Positions 1-8,354 of a stretch of DNA of 64,000 nt are shown here, in pieces. The DNA is from Microbacteriaceae bacterium. Lineage in GTDB: Bacteria > Actinomycetota > Actinomycetes > Actinomycetales > Microbacteriaceae. A model generated the notes under the pieces. That model was not told the origin of the DNA. It saw only the letters and a list, made by a program, of their open reading frames with translations, and did no database searches. How positions within the stretch are numbered: the first letter of the stretch is position 1; each line of letters starts with the position of its first letter. Both the position numbers and the translations under genes were made by a program. The stretch covers positions 496,001 to 560,000 of the forward strand of contig JAHBTA010000003.1 of assembly GCA_019638805.1 (NCBI GenBank), in the 5' to 3' direction.

Positions 1-864
1 ATCGCGCGCAGCGTGGGCCTCTTCACGACCCAGGTCTACGGCGGCGTCCCCTACGCCCGCCAGCTCGGCGCGCTGCAGCGCGGTGTCGACATCGTGATCG
101 GCACCCCCGGCCGCGTGCAGGACCTCGCGCAACAGGGGCGTCTCGACCTCTCGAAGGTCGTCATCACGGTGCTGGACGAGGCCGACCACATGTGCGAGCT
201 GGGCTTCGCCGAGCCCGTGCAGGAGATCCTCGACCTCACCGCACCGGGCGGGCAGCGCTTGCTGTTCTCCGCCACACTGGACCGCGGCGTCGCCGAGATC
301 GTCGAGAAGTACCTGGTCGAGCCGAGCGTCCACGAGGTGGCCGGGGAGGACCAGGCCAGCTCGAGCATCGAGCACCGCGTGCTCCTCCTGGATCAGCGCG
401 ACAAGCAGCAGGTGCTCATCGAGCTCGCCTCGCGCGACGACAAGACCCTCGTGTTCGCGCGCACCCGGGCGTTCGCGGAGCAGCTTGCCGACCTGCTCGA
501 CGACGCGGGCATCCGTGCCGAGAGCATCCACGGCGATCTGACGCAGTCCCGTCGCCAGCGGGCCCTCGACAAGTTCGCGAACGGCCGGGTGCGAGTGCTG
601 GTGGCGACCGATGTGGCCGCCCGCGGCATCCATGTCGACGACATCTCGCTCGTGATCCAGGCCGACGCGCCCGACGAGTACAAGGCGTACCTGCACCGCT
701 CGGGCCGCACCGGCCGCGCCGGCCGCTCGGGCACCGTCGTGACGCTCGTGCCGCGCAACCGGCGGCGCCGCACCGAGGAGCTCTTGCAGCGCGCCGAGAT
801 CGTCGCGGAGTGGACCCCGGTCCGCCCCGGCGACGAGATCATCGCGGAGCTCGCCGCCGGCTGA
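1..864 (+). CDS. DEAD-box RNA helicase, 5'-truncated by window edge
   Basis: ATP-dependent RNA helicase that unwinds structured RNA in the cytoplasm. The frame is open from base 1, so the Q motif and Walker A lie outside the window. Visible in order are TPGR (motif Ib), DEAD at 175-186 (motif II), SAT (motif III), then the second RecA-like domain with VATDVAARGIHV (motif V) and HRSGRTGRAG (motif VI). The C-terminus ends soon after motif VI with a short RNRRRR basic stretch and no long RNA-binding tail. It is convergent with the siderophore-interacting protein, 7 bp away. Which DEAD-box paralogue it is cannot be decided without the N-terminus. Confidence 0.93.
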   Translation: MARSVGLFTTQVYGGVPYARQLGALQRGVDIVIGTPGRVQDLAQQGRLDLSKVVITVLDEADHMCELGFAEPVQEILDLTAPGGQRLLFSATLDRGVAEIVEKYLVEPSVHEVAGEDQASSSIEHRVLLLDQRDKQQVLIELASRDDKTLVFARTRAFAEQLADLLDDAGIRAESIHGDLTQSRRQRALDKFANGRVRVLVATDVAARGIHVDDISLVIQADAPDEYKAYLHRSGRTGRAGRSGTVVTLVPRNRRRRTEELLQRAEIVAEWTPVRPGDEIIAELAAG

Positions 865-871
865 GGGCGGT

Positions 872-1681
872 TCAGCCGGCCGCCTTGCCGACCTTCCAGT
901 ACCCGCAGAACGTGACCTGCGACTTCGGGATGCCGCGCTCGCCTACCAGATGACGGCGTGCGCCGGTCGCGAGTCCCGATTCGCCCGCGGCGAAGGCCGT
1001 GACGTCTGCGGGGATCGAGACCAGATCGCGCAGGACGGCCAGCGCCTCCGTGCCGGGGGCGTCCTCGGGGGAGCGCGTGACCCAGAGCACCTCGACGCCC
1101 GCGGGGCCCTCGATCTCCTGGCGATCGGCGGCGTCGAAGAGCTCGATGATCGCGGTGCCGGTGGCGCCGCGCGGCAGGTCGCGCAGGATGCCGGCGATCG
1201 CCGGGAGCGCGGACTCGTCGCCGATGAGCAGCACGGGCTCCGCGGTCTCGCCGCGCCAGCCGCAGCCCTGATCGATGAAGGCGACCTCGTCGCCCGCCTC
1301 GGCGGACGCGGCCCACGGTGCGGCGATGCCATCCGCGCCGTGCACGACGAAGTCGATGTCGAGTTCCGGCCCGTGGGCACCGTCCGGGCGGAAGCCCCGC
1401 ACTGTGTAGTTGCGGATGACCGGGCGGGTGTGCTTGGGCAGGGCGAGGTAGCGCAGGTACCCGCCCATGTCGAACCGGTCGGGCAGGTTGTCGAAGCGGG
1501 GGTGTGTGTCGCGCACCGGCACCGCGAGCCGGAACCACTGGTCGAAGCCGCGGTACTCGAAGCGCCGCAGGTCGTCGCCCCCGATCGTGACCCGCACCAG
1601 GTGCGGGGTAACGGCGACGCGACGCAGGACGTGCGCGTGAACCAATCCCGACGGGGCGTGGGTGACGACGACGTTGCTCAT
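872..1681 (-). CDS. siderophore-interacting protein (FAD-dependent ferric-siderophore reductase, ViuB/SIP type)
   Basis: Probable cytoplasmic flavoprotein that releases iron from imported ferric siderophores by reduction. The 269 aa match the SIP family length. Residues 1-130 form the FAD-binding barrel with the RNYTVRGF motif (RxYT) that holds FAD; the second half carries the LLIGDESALPAI stretch and a C-terminal FCGYWKVGK typical of the family. The ATG at 1681 lies only 2 bp downstream of an iron box, and no Shine-Dalgarno precedes it, so the mRNA may be leaderless. Divergent from recQ. No siderophore transporter is adjacent. Confidence 0.93.
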   Translation of the reverse strand: MSNVVVTHAPSGLVHAHVLRRVAVTPHLVRVTIGGDDLRRFEYRGFDQWFRLAVPVRDTHPRFDNLPDRFDMGGYLRYLALPKHTRPVIRNYTVRGFRPDGAHGPELDIDFVVHGADGIAAPWAASAEAGDEVAFIDQGCGWRGETAEPVLLIGDESALPAIAGILRDLPRGATGTAIIELFDAADRQEIEGPAGVEVLWVTRSPEDAPGTEALAVLRDLVSIPADVTAFAAGESGLATGARRHLVGERGIPKSQVTFCGYWKVGKAAG

Positions 1682-1683
1682 GG

Positions 1684-1702
1684 TGAGGCAAGCCTAACCT
1701 AA
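1684..1702 (-). promoter_or_regulatory. DtxR/IdeR iron box upstream of the siderophore-interacting protein
   Basis: Read on the minus strand the 19 bp are TTAGGTTAGGCTTGCCTCA. Against the DtxR-family consensus palindrome (TTAGGTTAGGCTAACCTAA) 16 of 19 positions match, with the mismatches in the downstream half. It sits 2 bp before the start codon, where iron-loaded repressor would cover the transcription start. This predicts repression under iron-replete conditions. The dtxR/ideR gene is not in the window. Confidence 0.88.
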
Positions 1703-1815
1703 CCGCCCTGTGCAGACCAGGTGCGATCGGCTACGCGACGGCGGGCATCCCCGCGGCGATGCCGCCCTGGGGAGTGCGGGCACCGCGCGTCACGGGCGGC
1801 ACGTAGGGTGGCGCC

Positions 1816-3651
1816 ATGACCCCGACCGCGCCCGCCGCCCCGGCGCTCGACGTTCTGCGCCGGGTGTTCGGGTACGACGGGTTCCGGGGCGACCAGGAGC
1901 GAATCGTCGAGCACGTCGTGGCGGGCGGGGACGCCCTCGTGCTCATGCCCACCGGCGGCGGCAAGTCGCTGTGCTATCAGATCCCCGCGCTCGTCCGGCC
2001 GGGGACCGGGGTGGTCATCTCCCCGCTCATCGCGCTCATGCAGGACCAGGTCGACGCCCTGTCGGGTGTCGGCGTGCGGGCCGCGTTCCTCAACTCGACC
2101 CAGACCCCCGCCGAGCGCTCCGAGGTGGAGCGCGCGCTCCTGGCCGGCGAACTCGACCTGCTCTACCTGGCGCCCGAGCGGCTCAACGTCTCCGGCACGC
2201 TCGCGCTGCTCGACCGGGCACAGATCGCGCTCTTCGCGATCGACGAGGCGCATTGCGTGTCGCAGTGGGGCCACGACTTCCGGCCCGACTATCTACAGCT
2301 CTCGATGCTGCACGAGCGCTGGTCGGGCGTCCCCCGCATCGCGCTGACCGCGACCGCGACCGTCGCCACCCGCGGCGAGATCGTGCAGCGACTCGACCTG
2401 GGCGGGGCCCGGCAATTCGTCGCGAGCTTCGACCGTCCCAACATCCAGTACCGCATCGAACCCAAGAACCAGGCCCTCGGTCAGCTCGTCTCGCTCATCC
2501 GGGCCGAGCACCCCGGGGAGGCGGGCATCGTCTACTGCCTGTCGCGGGCATCCGTCGAGAAGACCGCCGACGCGCTCGTGGCGCAGGGCATCGAGGCGCT
2601 CCCGTACCACGCTGGGCTCAGCGCCGACGTGCGCCGCCGCAATCAGGCGCGGTTCCTGCGCGAGGACGGCGTCGTCATGGTCGCGACCATCGCGTTCGGC
2701 ATGGGCATCGACAAGCCCGACGTGCGCTTCGTGGCGCACCTCGACTTGCCCAAGAGCGTCGAGGGGTACTACCAGGAGACCGGGCGCGCGGGCCGCGACG
2801 GCCTCCCGTCGACCGCGTGGCTGGCCTACGGCCTGCAGGATGTGGTGCAGCAGCGCCGCATGATCGAGGACGGGGAGGGGGACCCGGCCCACAAGAGGCG
2901 GCAGAGCCAGCACCTGGATGCCATGCTCGCGCTCTGCGAGACCGTCCAGTGCCGCCGGGTGCAGCTGCTGAACTACTTCGGGGAGGCCGCGCAGCCGTGC
3001 GGCAACTGCGACACCTGCCTCGCGCCCCCCGAGTCCTGGGACGGCACGGTCCCCGCGCAGAAGCTGCTGTCGACCGTGGTGCGGCTGCAGCGCGAGCGCG
3101 GTCAGCGCTACGGAGCCGGGCACCTCATCGACATCCTGCTCGGGCGTGAGAACGACCGGGTGCGGCAGTTCCGTCACGACGAGCTCAGCACCTTCGGCAT
3201 CGGCGGCGAGCTGAGCGAGCAGGAGTGGCGCGGCGTCGTGCGCCAGTTGCTCGCACAGGGGCTGCTCGCGGTCAACAGCGACGGGTACGGCACGCTCGTG
3301 CTGACCTATGCGTCGGCCGAGGTGCTCTCGGGTGCGCGCACCGTGTCGCTGCGGCGCGAGGCCCCTCGGCCGACGCGCGCGGCCAAGCGCACGGCGGGTG
3401 CCGAGCTGCCCGAGGCCGACCGACTGCTCTTCGAGGCGCTGCGCGAGTGGCGCGCGGGTGTCGCGCGCGAGCAGGGGGTTCCCGCGTACATCGTCTTCGG
3501 CGACGCGACCCTGCGCGGAATCGCCCTCACCCGGCCGGGCTCGCTCGACGAACTCGCCACGATCTCGGGCGTGGGCGAGAAGAAGCTCGAGGCGTACGGC
3601 GCGGCGGTGCTGGAGGTGGTGGGAGGCCCGGATTTGCGCGCGGGGCAATAA
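1816..3651 (+). CDS. recQ: ATP-dependent DNA helicase RecQ
   Basis: 3'-5' DNA helicase for recombination and repair of stalled forks. The 611 aa give the complete family architecture: Walker A MPTGGGKS at residues 44-51, DEAH in IDEAHCVSQWGHDFRPD near 140, the second RecA domain with ETGRAGRDG, a four-Cys zinc site around 374-400 (CETVQCRR ... CGNCDTC), a winged-helix RQC region, and an HRDC domain at about 530-605 (SGVGEKKLEAYG). Start ATG at 1816 follows a GGGTGG-rich leader with only a weak ribosome site. Monocistronic in appearance. Confidence 0.97.
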   Translation: MTPTAPAAPALDVLRRVFGYDGFRGDQERIVEHVVAGGDALVLMPTGGGKSLCYQIPALVRPGTGVVISPLIALMQDQVDALSGVGVRAAFLNSTQTPAERSEVERALLAGELDLLYLAPERLNVSGTLALLDRAQIALFAIDEAHCVSQWGHDFRPDYLQLSMLHERWSGVPRIALTATATVATRGEIVQRLDLGGARQFVASFDRPNIQYRIEPKNQALGQLVSLIRAEHPGEAGIVYCLSRASVEKTADALVAQGIEALPYHAGLSADVRRRNQARFLREDGVVMVATIAFGMGIDKPDVRFVAHLDLPKSVEGYYQETGRAGRDGLPSTAWLAYGLQDVVQQRRMIEDGEGDPAHKRRQSQHLDAMLALCETVQCRRVQLLNYFGEAAQPCGNCDTCLAPPESWDGTVPAQKLLSTVVRLQRERGQRYGAGHLIDILLGRENDRVRQFRHDELSTFGIGGELSEQEWRGVVRQLLAQGLLAVNSDGYGTLVLTYASAEVLSGARTVSLRREAPRPTRAAKRTAGAELPEADRLLFEALREWRAGVAREQGVPAYIVFGDATLRGIALTRPGSLDELATISGVGEKKLEAYGAAVLEVVGGPDLRAGQ

Positions 3652-3754
3652 TCGCGGGAGTTTCGGCATCGATCGGGCGCACACCGTGCCTTGACCCGCC
3701 CCGGGCCGATAGCCTGCACAGGCCGCGATGCCGCGGCGAGAGGAGTGCACACGG

Positions 3755-4948
3755 ATGATCTCAGTCCGCCGGGAGCGCGTCCCGGGCGAGCGCCGGGTCG
3801 CCGCGACACCCGAGACCGTCAAGCAGCTCACCGGAATCGGCCTGGCCGTCGAGGTCGAGAAGGGCGCGGGCGCGGAGGCCGGGTTCGCCGACGCCGAGTA
3901 CCAGGAGGCCGGCGCCAAGCTCGTCGCCTCGATCGCCCTGCCCAAGGTCCAGGTCCTCGCCCACGTGCGGCCGCTCGACGCCGCGGATGCGAAGGCGCTT
4001 CCCGCGGGCGCCGTGACGGTCGGCCTCGCATCGCCCGCCTCCGAGCTCACCACCGTGAAGGCCCTGCGCGACGGGAAGGTCACCTCGTTCGCCCTCGAGC
4101 TGGTGCCGCGCATCTCGCGCGCGCAGTCGATGGACGCGCTCACCTCCCAGGCGCTCGTGGCCGGCTACCGCTGCGTGCTGGAGGCCGCGATGCGCCTGCC
4201 GCGGTTCTTCCCCCTCTACATGACCGCCGCCGGGACGATCCCCCCGGCCAAGGTGCTCGTGCTCGGCGCCGGGGTGGCCGGCCTCCAGGCGATCGCGACG
4301 GCCAAGCGGCTGGGGGCCAAGGTGTCCGCGAACGACGTGCGCGCGGCATCCGCCGACGAGGTCGCGTCGATGGGCGGCACGTTCATCCACCTCGACCTCG
4401 ACGCGGCGGCGGATGCGGCGGGCGGCTACGCCAAGGAGCTCGGCGCCGACCGCGCCCAGTTGCAGCGCGACTTGCTGACCCCGCACGTGCACGAGGCCGA
4501 CGTCATCATCACCACGGCGGCGATCCCGGGCCGGCCTGCCCCCCGCCTCATCACCGCGTCCATGCTGAGGGGCATGCGGCCCGGCTCGGTCATCGTGGAT
4601 CTGGCGGCCGAGACCGGCGGGAACGTCGAGGGCGCCGTGGCCGGACAGGACGTGGCCGTGAAGGTCGCCGGCGGGAGCGTGACCCTGGTCGGGATGAAGG
4701 ATGCCGCCTCGACCATGCCGTACGACGCATCCCGGTTGTATTCCAAGAACGTGGCCAACCTGATCGCGCTCATCGCGCACGACGGCACGATCGCGCCGGA
4801 CTTCGACGACGAGGTGGTCGCGGGTGCCTGCCTCACCCACGATGGGACGGTGCGGCACGAGCCGACCGCCGAGGCACTGGCGGCACCGAAGAAGACGGCA
4901 CCGAAGAAGGCGGCGGCGAAGGCCGGTCCGACGAAGGGGAAGAAGTGA
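3755..4948 (+). CDS. pntA: proton-translocating NAD(P) transhydrogenase, NAD(H)-binding subunit alpha part 1
   Basis: Domain I of the membrane transhydrogenase that couples proton entry to hydride transfer from NADH to NADP+. 397 aa with an alanine dehydrogenase/PNT N-terminal fold (RRERVPGERRVAATPETV) and a Rossmann nucleotide site VLVLGAGVAGLQAIATAK near residue 170. It ends in a Lys/Ala-rich tail instead of continuing into membrane helices, so alpha is split as in Rhodospirillum-type enzymes. I chose ATG 3755 because AGAGGAG at 3739-3745 gives correct spacing; an ATG at 3728 lacks one. Overlaps the next gene by 1 bp. Confidence 0.95.
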   Translation: MISVRRERVPGERRVAATPETVKQLTGIGLAVEVEKGAGAEAGFADAEYQEAGAKLVASIALPKVQVLAHVRPLDAADAKALPAGAVTVGLASPASELTTVKALRDGKVTSFALELVPRISRAQSMDALTSQALVAGYRCVLEAAMRLPRFFPLYMTAAGTIPPAKVLVLGAGVAGLQAIATAKRLGAKVSANDVRAASADEVASMGGTFIHLDLDAAADAAGGYAKELGADRAQLQRDLLTPHVHEADVIITTAAIPGRPAPRLITASMLRGMRPGSVIVDLAAETGGNVEGAVAGQDVAVKVAGGSVTLVGMKDAASTMPYDASRLYSKNVANLIALIAHDGTIAPDFDDEVVAGACLTHDGTVRHEPTAEALAAPKKTAPKKAAAKAGPTKGKK

Positions 4949-5286
4949 TGGACGCGATGTCGCTGCTGACGGTCTTCGTGCTGGCCGTCTTCGTCGGCTT
5001 CGAGGTGGTCTCGAAGGTTTCCAGCACGCTGCACACCCCGCTCATGTCGGGCGCGAACGCGATCCACGGCATCGTGCTGGTCGGGGCGATCATCGTCGCC
5101 GGCCAGGCGGAGGAGCCACTCGTGCTCATCGTGGCGCTCATCGCGGTGCTGCTGGCGACCGTGAACCTGGTCGGTGGCTTCGTGGTGACCGACCGGATGC
5201 TGCACATGTTCTCCGGCCGCAAGGCGCCCGCGAAGGCCGACGCCCGCGCCGACGCCCAGCCCGTCGCGAAGGGAGCCGCGAAGTGA
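4948..5286 (+). CDS. NAD(P) transhydrogenase subunit alpha part 2 (membrane)
   Basis: 112-aa membrane subunit that supplies the first helices of domain II of the transhydrogenase. It has three hydrophobic segments (LLTVFVLAVFVGFEVV, IVLVGAIIVAG, LVLIVALIAVLLATVNLVGGF) and the conserved VTDRMLHMF motif near the end, followed by an Ala/Lys tail. The ATG overlaps the pntA stop (tgATGA context) and the stop overlaps the pntB GTG by 3 bp, so the three subunits are translationally coupled. In enterobacteria this portion is fused to the C-terminus of PntA. Confidence 0.94.
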   Translation: MDAMSLLTVFVLAVFVGFEVVSKVSSTLHTPLMSGANAIHGIVLVGAIIVAGQAEEPLVLIVALIAVLLATVNLVGGFVVTDRMLHMFSGRKAPAKADARADAQPVAKGAAK

Positions 5287-6656
5287 GCCTGCTCACCCCA
5301 GAGTGGACCGCCGGGCTGTACCTGTTCGCGGCGGTGTGCTTCATCCTCGCGCTCAAGGGCCTCAGCTCCCCCAAGACCGCGCGCCGGGGCAACCTGCTGG
5401 GCGCGTTCGGCGCGCTCGTGGCGCTCGTCACAGTGTTCCTGTCGATGCGCGTCGACAACCTGCCGTGGATCCTCGGCACCATCGCGGTCGGCTCGGCCAT
5501 CGCCGTGCCGGTCTCGCGCCGTGTGCAGATGACGCAGATGCCGCAACTCGTCGCGCTCTTCAACGGCGTGGGCGGCGCAGCTGCCGCGCTCGTCGCGCTG
5601 CTCGAGCTGCAGCACTCCTCGGAATGGTGGTCGGCGCTCGCGATCGCGTTCACGATCCTCGTCGGGTCGGTGTCGTTCGCCGGCTCGTGCGTGACGTTCG
5701 CCAAGCTCCAGGAGCTCATGACCACCCGGCCGGTGACCTTCCCGGGCCTGCCCGTGGCCATGGGGCTCGTCGTGCTCGGGGCGCTCGCCGCCGCGGCGTG
5801 GCTCGTGATGAGCGGCTCGTTCGTCGCGGCGCTCGTGCTCATGGCGCTCGGTCTGGTCGTCGGCGTCCTGCTCGTCCTGCCGGTCGGCGGCGCGGACGTT
5901 CCCATCGTGATCTCGCTGCTCAACGCCTTCACGGGCCTCACGGTCGCGGCATCCGGTCTCGTGCTGGGCAACGTGCTGCTGCTGGTCGCCGGCACGCTCG
6001 TGGGTGCGAGCGGAACCATCCTGACCCGCGAGATGGCGCGGGCGATGGGCCGCAGCGTCGGCGGCATCATGTTCGGCGCCTTCAAGGGCGGCTCGACCGC
6101 CGGATCGACGACGCAGTCCGACCGGCCGGTGCGCTCCGCGTCCGCCGAGGACGTGGCGATCCTGCTCGGGTACGCCCAGCGCGTCATCGTCGTCCCCGGC
6201 TACGGGCTCGCGGTCGCGCAGGCCCAGCACACCATGGCCGAGCTGGCCTCGGCGCTCGAGGCCAAGGGCATCGAGGTGTCGTTCGCGATCCACCCCGTCG
6301 CCGGTCGAATGCCCGGCCACATGAACGTTCTACTGGCCGAGGCCAACGTGCCCACCGAGTCGCTGCGCGAGATGGACGCGATCAACCCGGAGTTCAAGAA
6401 CGCCGACGTGGCGCTCGTGGTGGGTGCCAACGACGTCGTGAACCCGGCCGCGAAGACCACGCCGGGTTCGCCGATCTACGGCATGCCCATCCTGGATGTC
6501 GCGGCGGCCAAGCAGGTCGTGTTCCTGAAGCGCTCGATGCGGCCCGGGTTCGCCGGGATCGAGAACGAGCTGCTCTTCGAACCGCAGACCACGCTGCTGT
6601 TCGGCGATGCCAAGGATTCGCTGACCAAGGTGCTCGGAGCGGTCAAGGCCCTGTGA
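5283..6656 (+). CDS. pntB: NAD(P) transhydrogenase subunit beta
   Basis: Carries the remaining domain II helices and the NADP(H)-binding domain III. 457 aa from a GTG start that overlaps the upstream stop (GTGA). The first 270 residues hold about eight to nine transmembrane helices; the C-terminal 180 residues are the soluble domain III with VIVVPGYGLAVAQAQ (nucleotide loop), HPVAGRMPGHMNVLLAEA, and VGANDVVNPAA. Length and motifs match full-length PntB. Convergent with the MFS gene, only 6 bp between stops. Confidence 0.96.
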   Translation: MSLLTPEWTAGLYLFAAVCFILALKGLSSPKTARRGNLLGAFGALVALVTVFLSMRVDNLPWILGTIAVGSAIAVPVSRRVQMTQMPQLVALFNGVGGAAAALVALLELQHSSEWWSALAIAFTILVGSVSFAGSCVTFAKLQELMTTRPVTFPGLPVAMGLVVLGALAAAAWLVMSGSFVAALVLMALGLVVGVLLVLPVGGADVPIVISLLNAFTGLTVAASGLVLGNVLLLVAGTLVGASGTILTREMARAMGRSVGGIMFGAFKGGSTAGSTTQSDRPVRSASAEDVAILLGYAQRVIVVPGYGLAVAQAQHTMAELASALEAKGIEVSFAIHPVAGRMPGHMNVLLAEANVPTESLREMDAINPEFKNADVALVVGANDVVNPAAKTTPGSPIYGMPILDVAAAKQVVFLKRSMRPGFAGIENELLFEPQTTLLFGDAKDSLTKVLGAVKAL

Positions 6657-6662
6657 CCGCGG

Positions 6663-8276
6663 TCAGGGCCCGGTGAACTCCGAGTCCTCGGTGTCCTCGG
6701 GGTCCAGCACGTCAACCGGGTCGCCCGCGCGCCCCAGCCGCAGGGTGGCGAGCAGCCCGAGCACCAGGAATGCCGCGGCGGAGTACGCCGAGTAGCTGGT
6801 CGCCTCGCTGAACGCCGCGCGCGCCGCGTCGGCCGCCTCCGGCGAGCGCTCGTCGAGGCCGGGAATGGCCGAGCCCGCCGAATCGACCACCACGTCGACG
6901 ATCTGGGTCTGCACACTCGCGGGGATCTCGTCGGGGAGTCGCTGCTCGAGCTGGGTTCCGAGCGAGCTGAACAGGATCGTGCCGAGGATCGCGATGCCCA
7001 GCGCCGAGCCGATCTGCCGCGCGGTGCTCTGCGTTCCCGAGGCCTGCCCGCTGCGCTCGACCGGCACGTCGGCCAGCACGACCGAGGTCAGCTGAGCCGT
7101 CGCCAGTCCCACGCCGAAGCCGTACACGGCGAGGCCGGCCGCGATCGACCACCACGGCGTGTCGACCGCGACCACGAGGCCCACGACGATGAGCCCCACG
7201 ATCTCGAAGACCAGACCGGCCCGCACCACCACGATCGGGCTCAGCCGCCCGCTCGTGCCGCCCACCGCCCCCGAGGCCAGGAACGAGCCGCCCGCGAGGG
7301 CGAGCAGCACGAAGCCGGTCTGCAGCGCGTCGTAGCCGAGCACGTTCTGCAGCCACAGCGGCAGCGACAGGATGATGCCGAACTCGCCGAGCGACACGAT
7401 GAGCGCGGCGACGTTGCCGTTGCGGAACGACGGGATGCGCAGCAGCCCGAACGCGATCATGGTGCTCTTGCCGGCGCGCTCGCGATGCACGCCCCAGGCG
7501 ATGAACGCCACAAGGGCGAGCGCGGCCAGGGCGAAGGCGAACGGGATGGGCGAGACCTCCAGCGTCCAGAACTCCGGGGGTGCGTCGCTGGCCCACCATC
7601 CGTAGGTGCGCCCCTCGATGAGGGCGAAGACGAGTGCGGTGAACAGGACGACCGAGAGCGCGGCGCCCACCGCATCCACCCGCTGGGGTTCGGCGACGCG
7701 CGAGGCGCGCACGAAGAGCAGAGCCCCGACGACGATGATCACCCCGAGCGGCAGGTTGATGCCGAACGCCCAGCGCCAGGAGAAGTACGTGGTGAGCCAG
7801 CCGCCCAGCAGCGGGCCGACCGCCGCCATGCCGCCGATCGTGGAACCCCACACGGCGAAGGCGATGCCGCGCTCGCGGCCCTGGAAGGTCGCGTTGATGA
7901 GCGACAGCGTCGAAGGCAGGATCATCGCGCCGCCCACACCCTGCACGACGCGCGCGGCGATGAGCAGGTCGCCGTCGGGCGCGAGCGCCGCCAGGACACT
8001 GGACATGGCGAAGACCGCCACGCCGATCAGCAGGATGCGGCGTCGCCCGAACCGGTCGGCCAGCGTCCCGAAGACCAGCAGCAGTGCCGCGAACACCAGG
8101 GTGTAGCTCTCTTGCACCCATTGCACCTGCGTCGAGGTGATGCCCAGCTCGTCGACGACGGAGGGGATCGCGACATTGACGATGGTCGAGTCGACGATGA
8201 TCAGGGCGACCGCGATGCTGATGAAGACCAGCCCGATCCAGCGCTTCGGGTCGGGGTGCTCGGTCGTGGTGCTCAC
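6663..8276 (-). CDS. MFS multidrug exporter, DHA2 (EmrB/QacA) family
   Basis: Proton-driven drug exporter of the 14-helix class in the cytoplasmic membrane. 537 aa; N-terminal DSTIVNVAIPSV (motif D1), GTLADRFGRRR (motif A between helices 2 and 3), RVVQGVGGAMILP (motif B), and AVGPLLGGWLTTYFSWRWAF (motif C) mark an antiporter. The C-terminus ends in an acidic tail. Start GTG at 8276 follows AGGAGA at correct spacing; the frame is open further upstream but without family similarity. A perfect 15-bp palindrome lies 19 bp upstream and could be its operator. Substrate unknown. Confidence 0.92.
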   Translation of the reverse strand: MSTTTEHPDPKRWIGLVFISIAVALIIVDSTIVNVAIPSVVDELGITSTQVQWVQESYTLVFAALLLVFGTLADRFGRRRILLIGVAVFAMSSVLAALAPDGDLLIAARVVQGVGGAMILPSTLSLINATFQGRERGIAFAVWGSTIGGMAAVGPLLGGWLTTYFSWRWAFGINLPLGVIIVVGALLFVRASRVAEPQRVDAVGAALSVVLFTALVFALIEGRTYGWWASDAPPEFWTLEVSPIPFAFALAALALVAFIAWGVHRERAGKSTMIAFGLLRIPSFRNGNVAALIVSLGEFGIILSLPLWLQNVLGYDALQTGFVLLALAGGSFLASGAVGGTSGRLSPIVVVRAGLVFEIVGLIVVGLVVAVDTPWWSIAAGLAVYGFGVGLATAQLTSVVLADVPVERSGQASGTQSTARQIGSALGIAILGTILFSSLGTQLEQRLPDEIPASVQTQIVDVVVDSAGSAIPGLDERSPEAADAARAAFSEATSYSAYSAAAFLVLGLLATLRLGRAGDPVDVLDPEDTEDSEFTGP

Positions 8277-8294
8277 GTGTCTCCTGCCGCATCG

Positions 8295-8309
8295 GTACCG
8301 GATCGGTAC
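8295..8309. promoter_or_regulatory. palindrome between MFS exporter and metallopeptidase genes
   Basis: GTACCG-GAT-CGGTAC is a perfect inverted repeat with 6-bp arms, 19 bp before the MFS start codon and 45 bp before the divergent metallopeptidase. Size and placement fit a dimeric repressor site. No regulator gene is adjacent, so the cognate protein is unknown. Confidence 0.45.
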
Positions 8310-8354
8310 GCCTGCGAAGACTATCCCGAGCGGGCCCCGCGCTAGCGTTGACGC

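Noticed and set aside
4833..6320. Long minus-strand open frame opposite pntA2-pntB, and similar long antisense frames throughout
   Set aside because: GC-rich codon bias leaves antisense frames open. Translations are Arg/His/Asp-rich without domains, and the opposite strand carries unambiguous family members.
6654..6663. GACCGCGGTC palindrome at the pntB stop as a terminator
   Set aside because: Only 10 bp with no loop and no T-run. Convergent gene ends with 6 bp between them leave no room for a classical terminator.
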